Numbered from the stretch's first letter, positions 1-7,977 are shown. The stretch: 57,396 nucleotides of DNA from an uncultured Selenomonadales bacterium (GCA_937877655.1 CALFJC010000180.1:1-57396); one strand, 5' to 3'. Notes: generated by a model not told the origin, from the sequence alone. Program-made: numbers and translations.

Positions 1-1
1 T

Positions 2-145
2 GCGGAAAATTTACCTGCCGAGATTGAAGGTTTCGCGCTGAAAAAAATCTTCGCGGTTGAGGAAGACAAATTTATTTTTTTAACAAGGCGGCGTCAAATT
101 ATTACGATGTGCTTAAAGCCAAAATGTGGAGTTGAAATTTTTTGA
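2..145 (+). pseudogene. Truncated upstream copy of part of the following gene
   Basis: Bases 1 to about 79 nearly repeat bases 195 to about 273 (offset 194). In the frame starting at base 2 they read AENLPAEIEGFALKKIF, as in the next gene. The copy diverges after the T-rich stretch near 75-82 and stops at 143-145. In another frame the sequence after the T-run ends NYYDVLKAKMWS with a stop at 133-135, which may be the C-terminus of a different protein joined by a frameshift or deletion. The window edge hides the beginning. I read it as a duplication remnant. An alternative is the tail of a divergent paralogue. Confidence 0.45.
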
Positions 146-810
146 GAGACGAACTTAAAAACAAAATCGCCGCACAGGCGCAAAAACTTCATTTTGCGGA
201 AAATTTACCTGCCGAGATTGAAGGTTTCGCGCTGAAAAAAATCTTCGCGATTGAGGAAGACAAATTCATTTTTTTCACTTATGCCGACGAAAAAATTCAT
301 TGCGGGTTGACGACTTACTTTCACGAGGAGACAAAGGAATTTAAAGTCCGCCAAAAAATCGGGTTGACGGAATTTTGTTTGACGAATTTTTTCACGGAAG
401 ATTTTAAAACTTTTCAAGCATTGCTTGACGCGGAACTTGACGGCGTGATAAAAAATCTGCGCGGGTTGCGAGATAAGGAAATGAATTCCTTCCTGCGCGA
501 AAAAAAAATTGACACATGGACTTACGGACAAAATTTGCCCGCAACGCTTGAAGGCTTTGAACTTTTTATAAATCCCGGCGCGCCTGTCGAAGTCACGAAC
601 GGATCATTTATAATCCTCAACTACGCCGACTTCGCGATTAACAGCGATTTTGTCTTGTATTACAATGTTTATACCGACGAATTCAGCGGCGAAACTCGAA
701 TTGACGGCGCGTCAAATGTAAGTTACGCCTTCGACTCCAAAACTTTACCCGAACTTGAAACAAAGCTCCGACAAAATTTGACAGCAGAACTTTTAGCAAT
801 CAGAAGTTAG
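142..810 (+). CDS. Hypothetical protein with two internal repeats
   Basis: This is a 222-residue protein of unknown function. The reading starts at a TTG at 142, with GGAG at 128-131 as a weak ribosome binding site. No ATG lies near, so the start is uncertain. There is no signal peptide or membrane segment. It contains two diverged copies of one module: residues ~20-110 begin ENLPAEIEGFALKKIF and residues ~130-215 begin QNLPATLEGFELFINP. Both continue into short alternating hydrophobic strands and end in a helix rich in Leu and Glu. A partial third copy precedes the gene. It faces the carboxyltransferase gene and shares a bidirectional terminator with it. I do not recognise the family. Confidence 0.6.
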   Translation: MRDELKNKIAAQAQKLHFAENLPAEIEGFALKKIFAIEEDKFIFFTYADEKIHCGLTTYFHEETKEFKVRQKIGLTEFCLTNFFTEDFKTFQALLDAELDGVIKNLRGLRDKEMNSFLREKKIDTWTYGQNLPATLEGFELFINPGAPVEVTNGSFIILNYADFAINSDFVLYYNVYTDEFSGETRIDGASNVSYAFDSKTLPELETKLRQNLTAELLAIRS

Positions 811-864
811 GGATTAGTTTTTTAATTCCTAATTCATAATTCCTAATTCATAATTAAAAAAAAG

Positions 865-900
865 TTCCCGTCGAAAAAAATTCGGCGGGAAAATTTTTTT
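865..900. terminator. Bidirectional intrinsic terminator
   Basis: An 11-bp stem (865-875 with 881-891, one G-U pair, AT loop) has a T-run after it on the plus strand and an A-run (853-863) before it. It can therefore end transcription from both convergent genes. An AATTCCTAATTCATAATT-type low-complexity repeat lies just upstream (about 820-855). Confidence 0.8.
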
Positions 901-914
901 TATCGAAAGGAGTT

Positions 915-2297
915 TTATCTTCTGTAAGCGGTAACTTGTTTGTAATGTTTCTTGAAGAATTCTTCGGCGACTTGCGGGAAGAGCGCGTAACTCAAAACGT
1001 CTTCGTCAGTCGGATTGAGGAAACCTTTCTCCGTGAGTTCTTTTTTGAAATCGGCGAAAGTATGCCCCTTTGCATCTTCAACCGAGCAATCTTCGATAAT
1101 TTGATCTTCGGGGATTTTCAGCGTGTTGATGATAAAGTCGCGGTCGATTGGAACGGGCGTGCGTCCGAATTTGCCGCGAACCATATCTTTAAATTCGTTC
1201 GGGACGAGTTTGTAACGTTCGCCCGCCATAACATTAAAAGTTGCCATTGTGCCGACAATTTGACTTGACGGCGTGACGAGCGGCGGATAACCTGCATCTG
1301 CGCGGACGCGAGGCATTTCGTCAAGCAAGTCTTGATATTTATCTTCCATGCCCGCTTCTTTAAGCTGATTGGCAAGATTTGACAACATGCCGCCGGGAAT
1401 TTGGAAGTCAAGAACATTAACATTGATGTCGAAGTAACCTTTAAGCCCGAATTCTTTAATGAGTTCCTGTTTGACGCCGAGAAAATGTTTTGCAATGGGC
1501 GTCATGGCTTGACGATCAAGCCCGGTATCGCGTTCGGTGCCCGCGAGCATTGCAACGATTGTTTCGGTACAAGGTTGTGAAGTGTCGCTGGAGAAAGGAC
1601 TCAATGCGCAGTCGACAATGTCAACGCCCGCCTCAATCGCCTTAAGATAAGTTGCATGACCGAAGCCCGAAGTGCAATGCGTATGGAGTTCGACGGGAAT
1701 ATCCAAACCTTTTTTGAGTTTCTTAACGAGATCATCTGCGGCATAAGGCGCGAGCAAGCCCGACATATCCTTAATACAAACCGAATGGCAACCCATTTCC
1801 TGAAGTTCCTTCGCAAGTTCAACGAACATTTCATTTGTATGAACGGGGCTTATCGTGTAAACCAAGCAACCTTGAACTTCGGGTTTTTCCGGGCAAGCAA
1901 GCGCGGCTTTTATTGCAACGCGCAAGTTGCGAACGTCGTTAAGGGCGTCGAAAATGCGGAAGACGCCGATACCGTGTTTCGAGGCGTGTTGAACAAATTT
2001 TTCTACAACGTCGTTGGAATAGTGATTGTAACCCAAAAGATTTTGTCCGCGCAGGAGCATTTGAATCGGAGTTTTGAGATTTGCTTTAAGGTTTTTAAGT
2101 CTTTCCCAAGGATCTTCATCCAAAAATCTCAAGCAAGTGTCGAAAGTCGCGCCGCCCCAAGCCTCAAGAGCTTTGTAACCGATTTTGTCCAGACTTGCCA
2201 GCATCGGCTCCATTTGACGATAACGCATGCGAGTTGCGAGCAATGATTGATGTCCGTCGCGCAGAACTGTTTCCATAATTTGAAGCGGTTTCGCCAT
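915..2297 (-). CDS. Carboxyltransferase subunit of oxaloacetate decarboxylase / pyruvate carboxylase
   Basis: A 460-residue DRE-TIM-type carboxyltransferase, the subunit that moves CO2 between carboxybiotin and pyruvate/oxaloacetate. Seen in sequence: METVLRDGHQS near the N-terminus, LEAWGGATFD, CIKDMSG (the Lys expected to be carboxylated), and ELHTHCTSG with two histidines expected to bind metal. It stops at YRR without a biotinyl (MKM) domain, so the biotin carrier must be a separate protein. It could serve as PycB, OadA or a transcarboxylase 5S-like subunit; sequence alone does not decide. The start has AGGAGGG 7-8 bases upstream, and the promoter at 2338-2366 is almost perfect. Transcription is monocistronic in this window. 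Confidence 0.9.
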   Translation of the reverse strand: MAKPLQIMETVLRDGHQSLLATRMRYRQMEPMLASLDKIGYKALEAWGGATFDTCLRFLDEDPWERLKNLKANLKTPIQMLLRGQNLLGYNHYSNDVVEKFVQHASKHGIGVFRIFDALNDVRNLRVAIKAALACPEKPEVQGCLVYTISPVHTNEMFVELAKELQEMGCHSVCIKDMSGLLAPYAADDLVKKLKKGLDIPVELHTHCTSGFGHATYLKAIEAGVDIVDCALSPFSSDTSQPCTETIVAMLAGTERDTGLDRQAMTPIAKHFLGVKQELIKEFGLKGYFDINVNVLDFQIPGGMLSNLANQLKEAGMEDKYQDLLDEMPRVRADAGYPPLVTPSSQIVGTMATFNVMAGERYKLVPNEFKDMVRGKFGRTPVPIDRDFIINTLKIPEDQIIEDCSVEDAKGHTFADFKKELTEKGFLNPTDEDVLSYALFPQVAEEFFKKHYKQVTAYRR

Positions 2298-2337
2298 AAG
2301 TACACCCTCCTAAAAAATTTTTCTTACCGTTGCAACG

Positions 2338-2366
2338 ATTATAGATTTTATTTATCGCAATGTCAA
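2338..2366 (-). promoter_or_regulatory. Consensus promoter of the carboxyltransferase gene
   Basis: Read on the minus strand: TTGACA (2366-2361), a 17-bp spacer, then TATAAT (2343-2338). Both hexamers match the sigma-70 consensus exactly. The leader is about 35 nt. Confidence 0.85.
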
Positions 2367-2460
2367 TCGGCGCAGGGAAATTTATAAATGAAACTTATGC
2401 TATGATTCCATAATGTCTGCAGGAAAAAATATTTTCTGCGGGAATTCTTTTATTACTTTG

Positions 2461-2489
2461 TTGACGAAAAAAGCCCTGCATGTTAAACT
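2461..2489 (+). promoter_or_regulatory. Probable promoter of the GIY-YIG gene
   Basis: TTGACG (2461-2466), 17-bp spacer, TAAACT (2484-2489). It is the best-spaced match ahead of the gene starting at 2592. Confidence 0.45.
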
Positions 2490-2591
2490 TGAATTGTTGC
2501 AAAAACAATCAAGATAACGCGGCAGAGCCAAATTAACTTTTAAAATTCTAACACGCTCACGCCGCGCTGTCAATGAAAGGCGGGAGCTTTT

Positions 2592-3377
2592 ATGAGTGTC
2601 TTCGGTGTAGTGTATCTTATCTGGAACATGGTAAACGGCAAGCGATATGTCGGACAAACTGTTCAACCGTTGAATAAGCGTTTCAATGCACACGCACATT
2701 GCAAAACGATGCTTATCGGCAAAGCGATTCGCAAATATGGCAAAGAAAATTTTCGTTACGGTGTCATCAAAAGTTGCGCGTCGAAAGAGGAAATGGATTA
2801 TTGGGAAAAATATTTCATTGCCGCACTTAAGTCTAAGGATAAAAATATTGGTTATAATTGCACGGACGGCGGCGAAGGTCTTACCGGTTGGAAACATAAA
2901 CCTGAAACGATCGCAAAAATATCGGCAAAAAATTCCGGCAAATCGCGTCCCTTGGAAATGAAACTCAAACTTTCAGAGATAAAAAGCGGGGCAAATAACC
3001 CATTTTATGGAAAGCCAAGACCTCAAGATGTTTGTTTCAAAGTTTCTGTAAAAAAACGTTCCGAGAGTACATTTAAGAATTTATTGCGCGAAATGGACGC
3101 ACATAAACTTTCGTATCGAGGTCTTGCGAAAATTTTAGGATTATCGTCACATGCTTCTGTATCAAGACGAATGAGCGGAGAATACAATTTCACTTGTTCT
3201 GAAAAGGAAAATCTCTCTGAATTTTTCGGTAAACCTGTTGAATATCTATTTCAAAAAGATTTTCAAGCGCAAGACAAATTATTCTCCGAGTGTTTATCGA
3301 AAACTCCAGAAGAGCAGTTAAAAAAAATCGGCTTCGCAAATCGCGGGGCTGATTTTTTTTTTAGCAGGATTGGCTAA
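2592..3377 (+). CDS. GIY-YIG homing-endonuclease-like protein
   Basis: A 261-residue free-standing endonuclease-like protein. The N-terminus (residues ~6-95) has the GIY-YIG fold signature as VVYLI...KRYVG, followed by KRF and an EKY segment holding the expected catalytic Arg and Glu. Residues ~105-155 contain two NUMOD3-type DNA-binding motifs (GWKHKPETIAKIS and SGANNPFYGKPR). The C-terminal third looks like a small helix-turn-helix (LAKILGLSSHASVSRRMSG). Such proteins nick or cut DNA to spread themselves. It sits next to a sugar locus with two HNH genes, so the area looks like an invasion site. The last codons run through a terminator hairpin. The start is supported by GGGAG 5 bases upstream. 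Confidence 0.8.
   Translation: MSVFGVVYLIWNMVNGKRYVGQTVQPLNKRFNAHAHCKTMLIGKAIRKYGKENFRYGVIKSCASKEEMDYWEKYFIAALKSKDKNIGYNCTDGGEGLTGWKHKPETIAKISAKNSGKSRPLEMKLKLSEIKSGANNPFYGKPRPQDVCFKVSVKKRSESTFKNLLREMDAHKLSYRGLAKILGLSSHASVSRRMSGEYNFTCSEKENLSEFFGKPVEYLFQKDFQAQDKLFSECLSKTPEEQLKKIGFANRGADFFFSRIG
3322..3361 (+). terminator. Terminator overlapping the end of the GIY-YIG gene
   Basis: An AAAAAATCGGC / GCTGATTTTTT stem (3322-3332 with 3348-3358, one G-U pair) is followed by Ts. It lies inside the last dozen codons of the gene, so the coding end may have been extended by sequence change. Confidence 0.6.
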
Positions 3378-3404
3378 CTTTTGAACAGCTTGGCTAATTG
3401 TTGA
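3370..3404 (+). promoter_or_regulatory. Operator-like direct repeat
   Basis: TTGGCTAACTTTTGA (3370-3384) and TTGGCTAATTGTTGA (3390-3404) are repeated 20 bp apart, about two helix turns. They lie just before the sugar locus, so a regulator binding site is plausible. The regulator is unknown. Confidence 0.35.
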
Positions 3405-3477
3405 GAGAGGCATTTTGAAATAAACTTTAACCATCAAAAACATTAACGGCGTTTCAAAAAGAAAGGAGTTTTTCAAA

Positions 3478-3731
3478 ATGTTGATTGGTGAAAAGAAAAT
3501 TGAGCGTCCGCTTCGCTGGGGCATGATTGGTGGAGGTCGCACGGCAAATGTTGGTCCGAAACATCGTCGCGGTTCCCTTTACGATAACACGGCGTTCAAG
3601 CTCGTCTGCGGTGCTTTCGACGTGGATCCGGAGCGCAACGTTGATTTCGGCACAAACTTGGGCGTAGACAAAGATCGTCTCTATCCCGATTACAAAACCA
3701 ATGATCGCCGAAGAAGCCAAGCGCGAAGACG
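3478..3731 (+). pseudogene. Gfo/Idh/MocA-family sugar dehydrogenase, 5' fragment
   Basis: The first ~85 codons encode the start of an NAD(P)-binding oxidoreductase: PLRWGMIGGGRTANVG is the Rossmann glycine motif, and FKLVCGAFDVDPE and YPDYKT follow as in the family. After YKT there is one extra C near 3697-3699. Skipping it restores MIAEEAKREDG, the expected continuation. The reading is then lost at 3732, where the antisense HNH cassette begins. Intact family members have roughly 350 residues, so most of the enzyme is missing. It has a good ribosome binding site (AAAGGAG). Together with the MFS and isomerase genes it looks like part of an inositol- or sugar-type catabolic operon. Confidence 0.8.
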
Positions 3732-3737
3732 GCAGAT

Positions 3738-4556
3738 TTATACGACATCTTTATAAGTCACTCCGGCTCTTACACGTTTAATGGTTTCGCGACTCACATT
3801 GAATTTCTCTGCCAATTCTTTTTCTGTCAGGTTGTCGGGATTTTCACGGATGTAAAACACATCTTCTGCTTTAAGTTTCGCGTAATGACATTGAGTGCCT
3901 CGTTTAACTTTTATTAATCCAAGCGAATACGCACGGTCAGTATTCTCTTTTCTGGTAGCCCAGCCGAGATTCCAAACACAATTATTTGTCTTATCGCCAT
4001 TTCTGTGATCAACTTCAAGTTTGTTTTCGGGATTTGGGCAAAATGCTTTTGCCACAAGAGTATGAACGCCAAAGTTTTTGGAGCTGCCGTTTTTATGAAG
4101 GTGTACTTGCATGTAACCTTTAGATTGTTGATCTGCTCTCATAATTCTTGGATACTTATGTTGAAAACTTTTGACGCGTCCGAAATTGCTAACTTGATAA
4201 AGTCCTTCATAACCAACAACATCTCGCCATTCTTCATGCGGCAAATTTTCAAGACTGAGCCAAATATCAGGGGCATCGCGCAGAAGTTTAGCCATCTCGT
4301 TAAGTTTCGCGGCAAAAGTTTCGTCAACGTCGTTTGTCGGCAAAAAGGGAAGTCTTGCAAAAAAATTTACTGCCACATTGACAGAACGAGATTCGAAATC
4401 AAACTTTTGCCAATGATTCAATGTGAATTCGACCGCCGATTTGAGCGGTTCATCGAGATGGGGCAAAAATTCGATAAAAATTGCGCGAGCGTCGTTTGAT
4501 GTGAGGGTTGTGCATTGAATTTCTGCCGTTAAAAGTTTTTTAATCATGCCTTTCAT
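3738..4556 (-). CDS. HNH endonuclease with NUMOD4 motif
   Basis: A 272-residue phage-type HNH endonuclease. Residues ~108-130 form a NUMOD4 motif (EEWRDVVGYEGLYQVSNFGR). Residues ~150-206 form an HNH domain with D183-H184 and the conserved Asn residues of NGDKTNNCVWNLGW. Residues ~226-268 form a helix-turn-helix (KELAEKFNVSRETIKRV). The N-terminal ~100 residues are helical and not recognised. The start has AAGGAG 8 bases upstream, and the promoter is at 4659-4687. It ends VTYKDVV against the broken dehydrogenase. It is related to the gene at 5359-6036. Confidence 0.85.
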   Translation of the reverse strand: MKGMIKKLLTAEIQCTTLTSNDARAIFIEFLPHLDEPLKSAVEFTLNHWQKFDFESRSVNVAVNFFARLPFLPTNDVDETFAAKLNEMAKLLRDAPDIWLSLENLPHEEWRDVVGYEGLYQVSNFGRVKSFQHKYPRIMRADQQSKGYMQVHLHKNGSSKNFGVHTLVAKAFCPNPENKLEVDHRNGDKTNNCVWNLGWATRKENTDRAYSLGLIKVKRGTQCHYAKLKAEDVFYIRENPDNLTEKELAEKFNVSRETIKRVRAGVTYKDVV

Positions 4557-4658
4557 AAAAATCGCTCCTTAGCGTATTGATTTTACACGCCGAAACGATT
4601 AAAATATTAAAAACTTTGACTCGTGCTTCAGCGTGCGGTTGATTGTTTTCCGATAATC

Positions 4659-4687
4659 AATTTAGCACAAATGAAGTTGCGGGTCAA
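4659..4687 (-). promoter_or_regulatory. Promoter of HNH gene 1
   Basis: Minus strand TTGACC, 17 bp, TAAATT. The matching position of cassette 2 has TTGACT, 17 bp, TAGATT, and the leader is also conserved, so the promoter belongs to the cassette. Confidence 0.65.
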
Positions 4688-4695
4688 TTTATTTT

Positions 4696-4825
4696 TGCCA
4701 AAAATCTGCCGACAAAGGCGGCGTTTGGGTCGATTTTGAATAAAAATTTGTAGGATTAGGGGAAGGAGCAGGGAAGATTTTTTCAACCTTGCTCCTTGTC
4801 TTAAATGTGAGGGGAGGTTAAACTA
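4696..4825 (+). other. Gap between cassette 1 and the MFS gene, with a hairpin
   Basis: It holds a stem of AAGGAGCAGG (4763-4772) with CCTTGCTCCTT (4787-4797), one bulge, and no T-run, so it is more likely an RNA processing or stabilising hairpin than a terminator. The first ~50 bases may be the last codons of the lost dehydrogenase (one frame ends GGVWVDFE, another ends FGSILNKNL). This cannot be decided here. Confidence 0.35.
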
Positions 4826-5342
4826 ATGGCAGAATCAGGCGAATATCGTTCTACACTTCAGCGAATCATGATTATCGCGACGCTCGGCGGTCTTTTATTC
4901 GGTTATGATACGGGCGTTGTCAATGGCGCGTTGCCTTTCATGGCGGCACCCGACCAGCTCAATCTCGATCCGTTGCAAGAAGGCATGGTCGTTTCGGCGT
5001 TGTTGGTCGGCGCGGCAGTCGGTTCATTCTGTGGCGGCAGACTTGCTGACTATCAAGGGCGCAAGACTAATATTCTTTGGTTGGCAGTTATATTTTTTGT
5101 CTCGACGTTAGGTTGTTCACTCGCGCCGAGTTTCCACGTTATGTTGGTCTCAAGATTCGTACTTGGCTTGGCGGTCGGCGGCGCGTCGGTCACAGTTCCC
5201 GCTTATCTGGCTGAAATTTCACCGGCTGAAAGACGCGGACGCATGGTTACTCAAAACGAGCTGATGATAGTCACGGGACAATTTCTGGCATTTTTAATCA
5301 ACGCAATAATCGCAGTCGCTATGGAAGGCGAAAACCACACGT
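4826..5342 (+). pseudogene. MFS sugar porter, 5' fragment
   Basis: The first ~172 codons encode the N-terminal five membrane helices of a sugar porter of the MFS: LLFGYDTGVVNGAL in helix 1, GGRLADYQGRK between helices 2 and 3, and VPAYLAEISPAERRGR in the sugar-porter signature position. It breaks at GENHT, just where cassette 2 begins with GCAGATTT. Family members are about 450-480 residues, so the transporter cannot work as drawn. The ribosome binding site (GGGGAGG) and start are intact. The expected substrate is a sugar or inositol, judged from its neighbours. Confidence 0.8.
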
Positions 5343-5358
5343 GCAGATTTGTTTGCAT

Positions 5359-6036
5359 TTAATTGACATCTTTATAGCTCTTATTGTGAATCACATTGTA
5401 AATTGATGTTTGTCCCACGTTAAATTTTATTGCAAGAGCCTTTGCGTTAAATTTAGGATTACCTTTAGTGTAATGCTCGCGAATGTAGCGGACATCGTCA
5501 GGGGTAAGTTTTGAACGACTTCTCGTCCAACTTGGCGTGGTTGATTTATTACGTTTCACAATATATCGTGAGTTTTCACTGTAAGTAACCCACTCCAGAT
5601 TTTTCACACAATCATTTGCCCTGTTGCGGTCTCTGTGATGAACAACCGGTTTATTTTTTGGATTTGGAATGAATGCTTTAGCTACAAGTATACTGACTTT
5701 ACGGTGTTTAACTACGCCATTTTTGCTCAAGTGAACATAGGCATAACCTTTTTTATCAATACAACGTTTCAAAAGCTTTTTGCCATTCTTAAGGCAACGC
5801 AAAACTCTCCCCATGTTGCTGACCATGTACAAGCCTTCGTAACCGACAACGTCGCGCCAAATCTCGTTCGGCAGGTTCTCAACTTTATTCCAAGAAATCT
5901 CGTTACGTTTAATCTCGTCCAGTTCGCGGACGGTCGCGTCGAATTTCTCCAACAGAAACTCAACGTCTGCTTGAACAGACTCCGGCAAGAGGTGAAGATG
6001 TGCCAGTAAGTTTTTCCTAGCTTTAACGATGTCCAT
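5359..6036 (-). CDS. HNH endonuclease with NUMOD4 motif
   Basis: A 225-residue paralogue of the gene at 3738-4556. NUMOD4 motif at residues ~58-80 (EIWRDVVGYEGLYMVSNMGR). HNH region ~95-155 with H133-H134 and NRANDCVKNLEW. C-terminal helix-turn-helix ~177-220 (ALAIKFNVGQTSIYNVI). The first histidine stands where the paralogue has Asp (VDH versus VHH), a common variation. The N-terminal ~50 residues differ in sequence from the paralogue and are shorter. AAAGGAG lies 8 bases before the start. Probably a selfish endonuclease; the target is unknown. Confidence 0.85.
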   Translation of the reverse strand: MDIVKARKNLLAHLHLLPESVQADVEFLLEKFDATVRELDEIKRNEISWNKVENLPNEIWRDVVGYEGLYMVSNMGRVLRCLKNGKKLLKRCIDKKGYAYVHLSKNGVVKHRKVSILVAKAFIPNPKNKPVVHHRDRNRANDCVKNLEWVTYSENSRYIVKRNKSTTPSWTRSRSKLTPDDVRYIREHYTKGNPKFNAKALAIKFNVGQTSIYNVIHNKSYKDVN

Positions 6037-6142
6037 TAAAAATCGCTCCTTTGTGCCAGTTGACTTTGCACACCGAAACGCTTAAAATCAGTAAAACATT
6101 TTTGACTTGGCGTTTCAATGTGTAGGTTGTTTTAACAGACTT

Positions 6143-6171
6143 AATCTAGCACAGAGATAGCGTTAAGTCAA
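6143..6171 (-). promoter_or_regulatory. Promoter of HNH gene 2
   Basis: Minus strand TTGACT, 17 bp, TAGATT, placed as in cassette 1. Confidence 0.65.
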
Positions 6172-6196
6172 TTTGTTTTAGGAGGTAAAAAAAAAA

Positions 6197-7165
6197 ATGA
6201 AACTCTCTATTTGCTCAGATGTCTTCGGTAAAATTCCGTTCGGCGACATGCTCGACAAGGTAAAATCGTACGGTATCGGCGCAGTCGAAATTACTACCGG
6301 CGGTTGGGGCGGCTGTCATTACGTTCCGAGTGCTGAAGAACTGATTAACAGCCCCAATAAGCTCCAAAAGTTCAAAGACGAACTCGACAAGCGCAATATC
6401 GAAATTTCCGCGCTGAATTGTTCGGGCAACCCTCTCGTTAATAACGCAATGGGCAAGGCTCACAGCAAAACCATTCACGACACCGCAATATTGGCAGGAA
6501 AGCTCGGCGTCAAAACTATCGTTACGATGTCGGGCTTGCCTGAAGCCAAAGCCGGCGACGTTACTCCGAATTGGATAACTTCAACCATTTCTTGGCCGGA
6601 GTTTGACGGCGTCAATTACATGGTCGAGGCTGTCAAATATCAATGGGAAGTTGCGGCGAAATGGTGGACTGAATACGCCCAATTCTGCAAAGATAACGGC
6701 GTAGAAAAGATTGCGATTGAAGAATTTCCTTGCCAACTCGTTTACAACGTCCGCAGCTTAAATAAACTCGTTGAAGTCGTCGGAAATGACTTTGGCAAGA
6801 TGATTGGCATGAATTTAGACCCGTCGCATTTAATGATTCAAGGCGCGGAACCGATTGCCGCCGCTCGTGCTCTCGGCGAAAAAATTTTCTACATACACGG
6901 CAAAGACGCCCGCATTGAGCGTTATAAAGCTGACGTGGACGGACTTTTGGAGAATTTGCCCGTTGATAAGTCTTCGGAACGCACTTGGAATTACGTTGCA
7001 GTCGGTTGCGGCAGAGATTTGCAATGGTGGAAAGAATTTTTCTCCGTTTGCCGTATGATGGGCTATAATGGTTATGTTTCGCTCGAAATGGAAGATTTAA
7101 CGATGAGCGTTGAAGCGGGCTTGCAAACTTCTATCGATGCTCTCAATCAAACCGTCAGCAAATAA
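6197..7165 (+). CDS. Sugar phosphate isomerase/epimerase (TIM barrel)
   Basis: A 322-residue protein of the xylose-isomerase-like / AP endonuclease 2 TIM-barrel superfamily, which includes inositol and ketose isomerases (IolE, IolH and relatives). Likely metal ligands are visible at strand ends: IEEFP, NLDPSH, and SLEMED near the C-terminus. It probably isomerises or dehydrates a sugar or inositol derivative in the cytoplasm; the exact substrate cannot be read. AGGAGG lies 11 bases upstream across an A-run. It is the only intact enzyme of the locus, because the neighbouring dehydrogenase and transporter are cut by HNH cassettes. It is followed by a strong terminator. Confidence 0.8.
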   Translation: MKLSICSDVFGKIPFGDMLDKVKSYGIGAVEITTGGWGGCHYVPSAEELINSPNKLQKFKDELDKRNIEISALNCSGNPLVNNAMGKAHSKTIHDTAILAGKLGVKTIVTMSGLPEAKAGDVTPNWITSTISWPEFDGVNYMVEAVKYQWEVAAKWWTEYAQFCKDNGVEKIAIEEFPCQLVYNVRSLNKLVEVVGNDFGKMIGMNLDPSHLMIQGAEPIAAARALGEKIFYIHGKDARIERYKADVDGLLENLPVDKSSERTWNYVAVGCGRDLQWWKEFFSVCRMMGYNGYVSLEMEDLTMSVEAGLQTSIDALNQTVSK

Positions 7166-7199
7166 TTTCGCATTCCTCTAATCTTTCGGATAAATTTTT

Positions 7200-7229
7200 A
7201 TCCCCGCCAACTCGACGGGGATTTTTTTT
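7200..7229 (+). terminator. Terminator of the sugar locus
   Basis: ATCCCCG (7200-7206) pairs with CGGGGAT (7216-7222) over a 9-base loop, followed by eight Ts. Confidence 0.85.
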
Positions 7230-7264
7230 GCAAATTTATCCCTGAAAAATTTCTGTAAGAAATA

Positions 7265-7293
7265 TTGGCAAGCGGCGGCAGATTATGTATAAT
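7265..7293 (+). promoter_or_regulatory. Promoter of minCDE
   Basis: TTGGCA (7265-7270), 17-bp spacer, TATAAT (7288-7293). The upstream ATG at 7285 falls inside the -10 box, which argues for the minC start at 7333. Confidence 0.75.
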
Positions 7294-7332
7294 GTAAGAG
7301 GAATCATTTTTATTTCACAGGCGGTGATCAAA

Positions 7333-7977
7333 ATGGGTGATATAGTTACAATCAAGGGGCTAAAGTACGGTTTGCAGCTGACTTTTGCGAAGGGCGCGAG
7401 TTTCGACGACGTGCAGGCGAATCTTTTGGACAAGCTCCAATCGGGCGACAGTTTTTTTATTCGCGGAACGACGGTTTTTGTGCCGAAAGGTTATTTTGCC
7501 GAAGAACAAAATGAGGCTCTGCGCAGAATGTTTCACAGGCACGGGATGCTTTTCAGCACGGAATTAAAACGTCCGAATCTCGCGCCGCCTTCCCGCGACA
7601 CTTCGACAAAAACTCCTTCGCAAAAACTTAAAGAGAATGTCGAAGAAGCCCAAAAAATGATGGTGATAAATCGCACGGTGCGCGGCGGGCAGGAAGTTAA
7701 AGTGAACTGTTCGGTGTTGATTTGCGGCAACGTGAATCCCGGCGCACAAGTCATAGCGGGCGGCTCGATTGACATTCGCGGAACTTGCAGAGGTTTTGTT
7801 CACGCGGGCGCGTTCGGCGACAAGACGGCTTGCGTTGTGGCGGATAGACTTATGCCCGCGCAGATTCGCATTGCCGATTTGATTGCGCGTGCGCCCGACG
7901 AGCCCGAACAAGTTTCGCAAGCCGAGCGCGCTCTGATTAAAAACAATCAAATTATCTTTGAGCCGGTTGCACGTTAA
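7333..7977 (+). CDS. minC: Septum site-determining protein MinC
   Basis: A 214-residue inhibitor of FtsZ ring assembly that works with MinD at the membrane. The N-terminal ~100 residues match the FtsZ-acting domain in position and style. The C-terminal domain is the MinD-binding right-handed beta-helix with its glycine ladder (VNPGAQVIAGGSIDIRG, GFVHAGAFGDKTACV). I start it at the ATG at 7333 (MGDIVTIKG), with AGGCGGTGAT just upstream; the in-frame ATG at 7285 lies within the promoter. It is the first gene of minCDE, with minD 27 bases downstream. Confidence 0.9.
   Translation: MGDIVTIKGLKYGLQLTFAKGASFDDVQANLLDKLQSGDSFFIRGTTVFVPKGYFAEEQNEALRRMFHRHGMLFSTELKRPNLAPPSRDTSTKTPSQKLKENVEEAQKMMVINRTVRGGQEVKVNCSVLICGNVNPGAQVIAGGSIDIRGTCRGFVHAGAFGDKTACVVADRLMPAQIRIADLIARAPDEPEQVSQAERALIKNNQIIFEPVAR

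Larger units (their letters stand above)
3732..4695 (-). mobile_element. HNH cassette 1 inside the dehydrogenase gene
   Basis: The unit is an HNH gene, its leader and its promoter. Boundaries come from comparison with cassette 2: both begin on the plus strand at GCAGATTT right after the broken host reading frame, and both end after CAATTTRTTTT beyond the promoter. No target-site duplication or terminal inverted repeat is evident. The cassette is antisense to the host gene, and the missing middle of the host gene is not present after it. Confidence 0.55.
5343..6179 (-). mobile_element. HNH cassette 2 inside the sugar porter gene
   Basis: Same arrangement as cassette 1: an antisense HNH gene with conserved leader and promoter, and the same plus-strand ends (GCAGATTT at 5343, CAATTTGTTTT up to 6179). 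The ribosome binding site of the next sugar gene (AGGAGG, 6180-6185) follows immediately, so the whole 3' part of the porter gene has been lost or replaced. Confidence 0.55.

Noticed and set aside
3732..6179. Group I or II introns carrying the HNH genes
   Set aside because: The cassettes are antisense to the host genes, the downstream exons are missing, and no intron core structure was seen.
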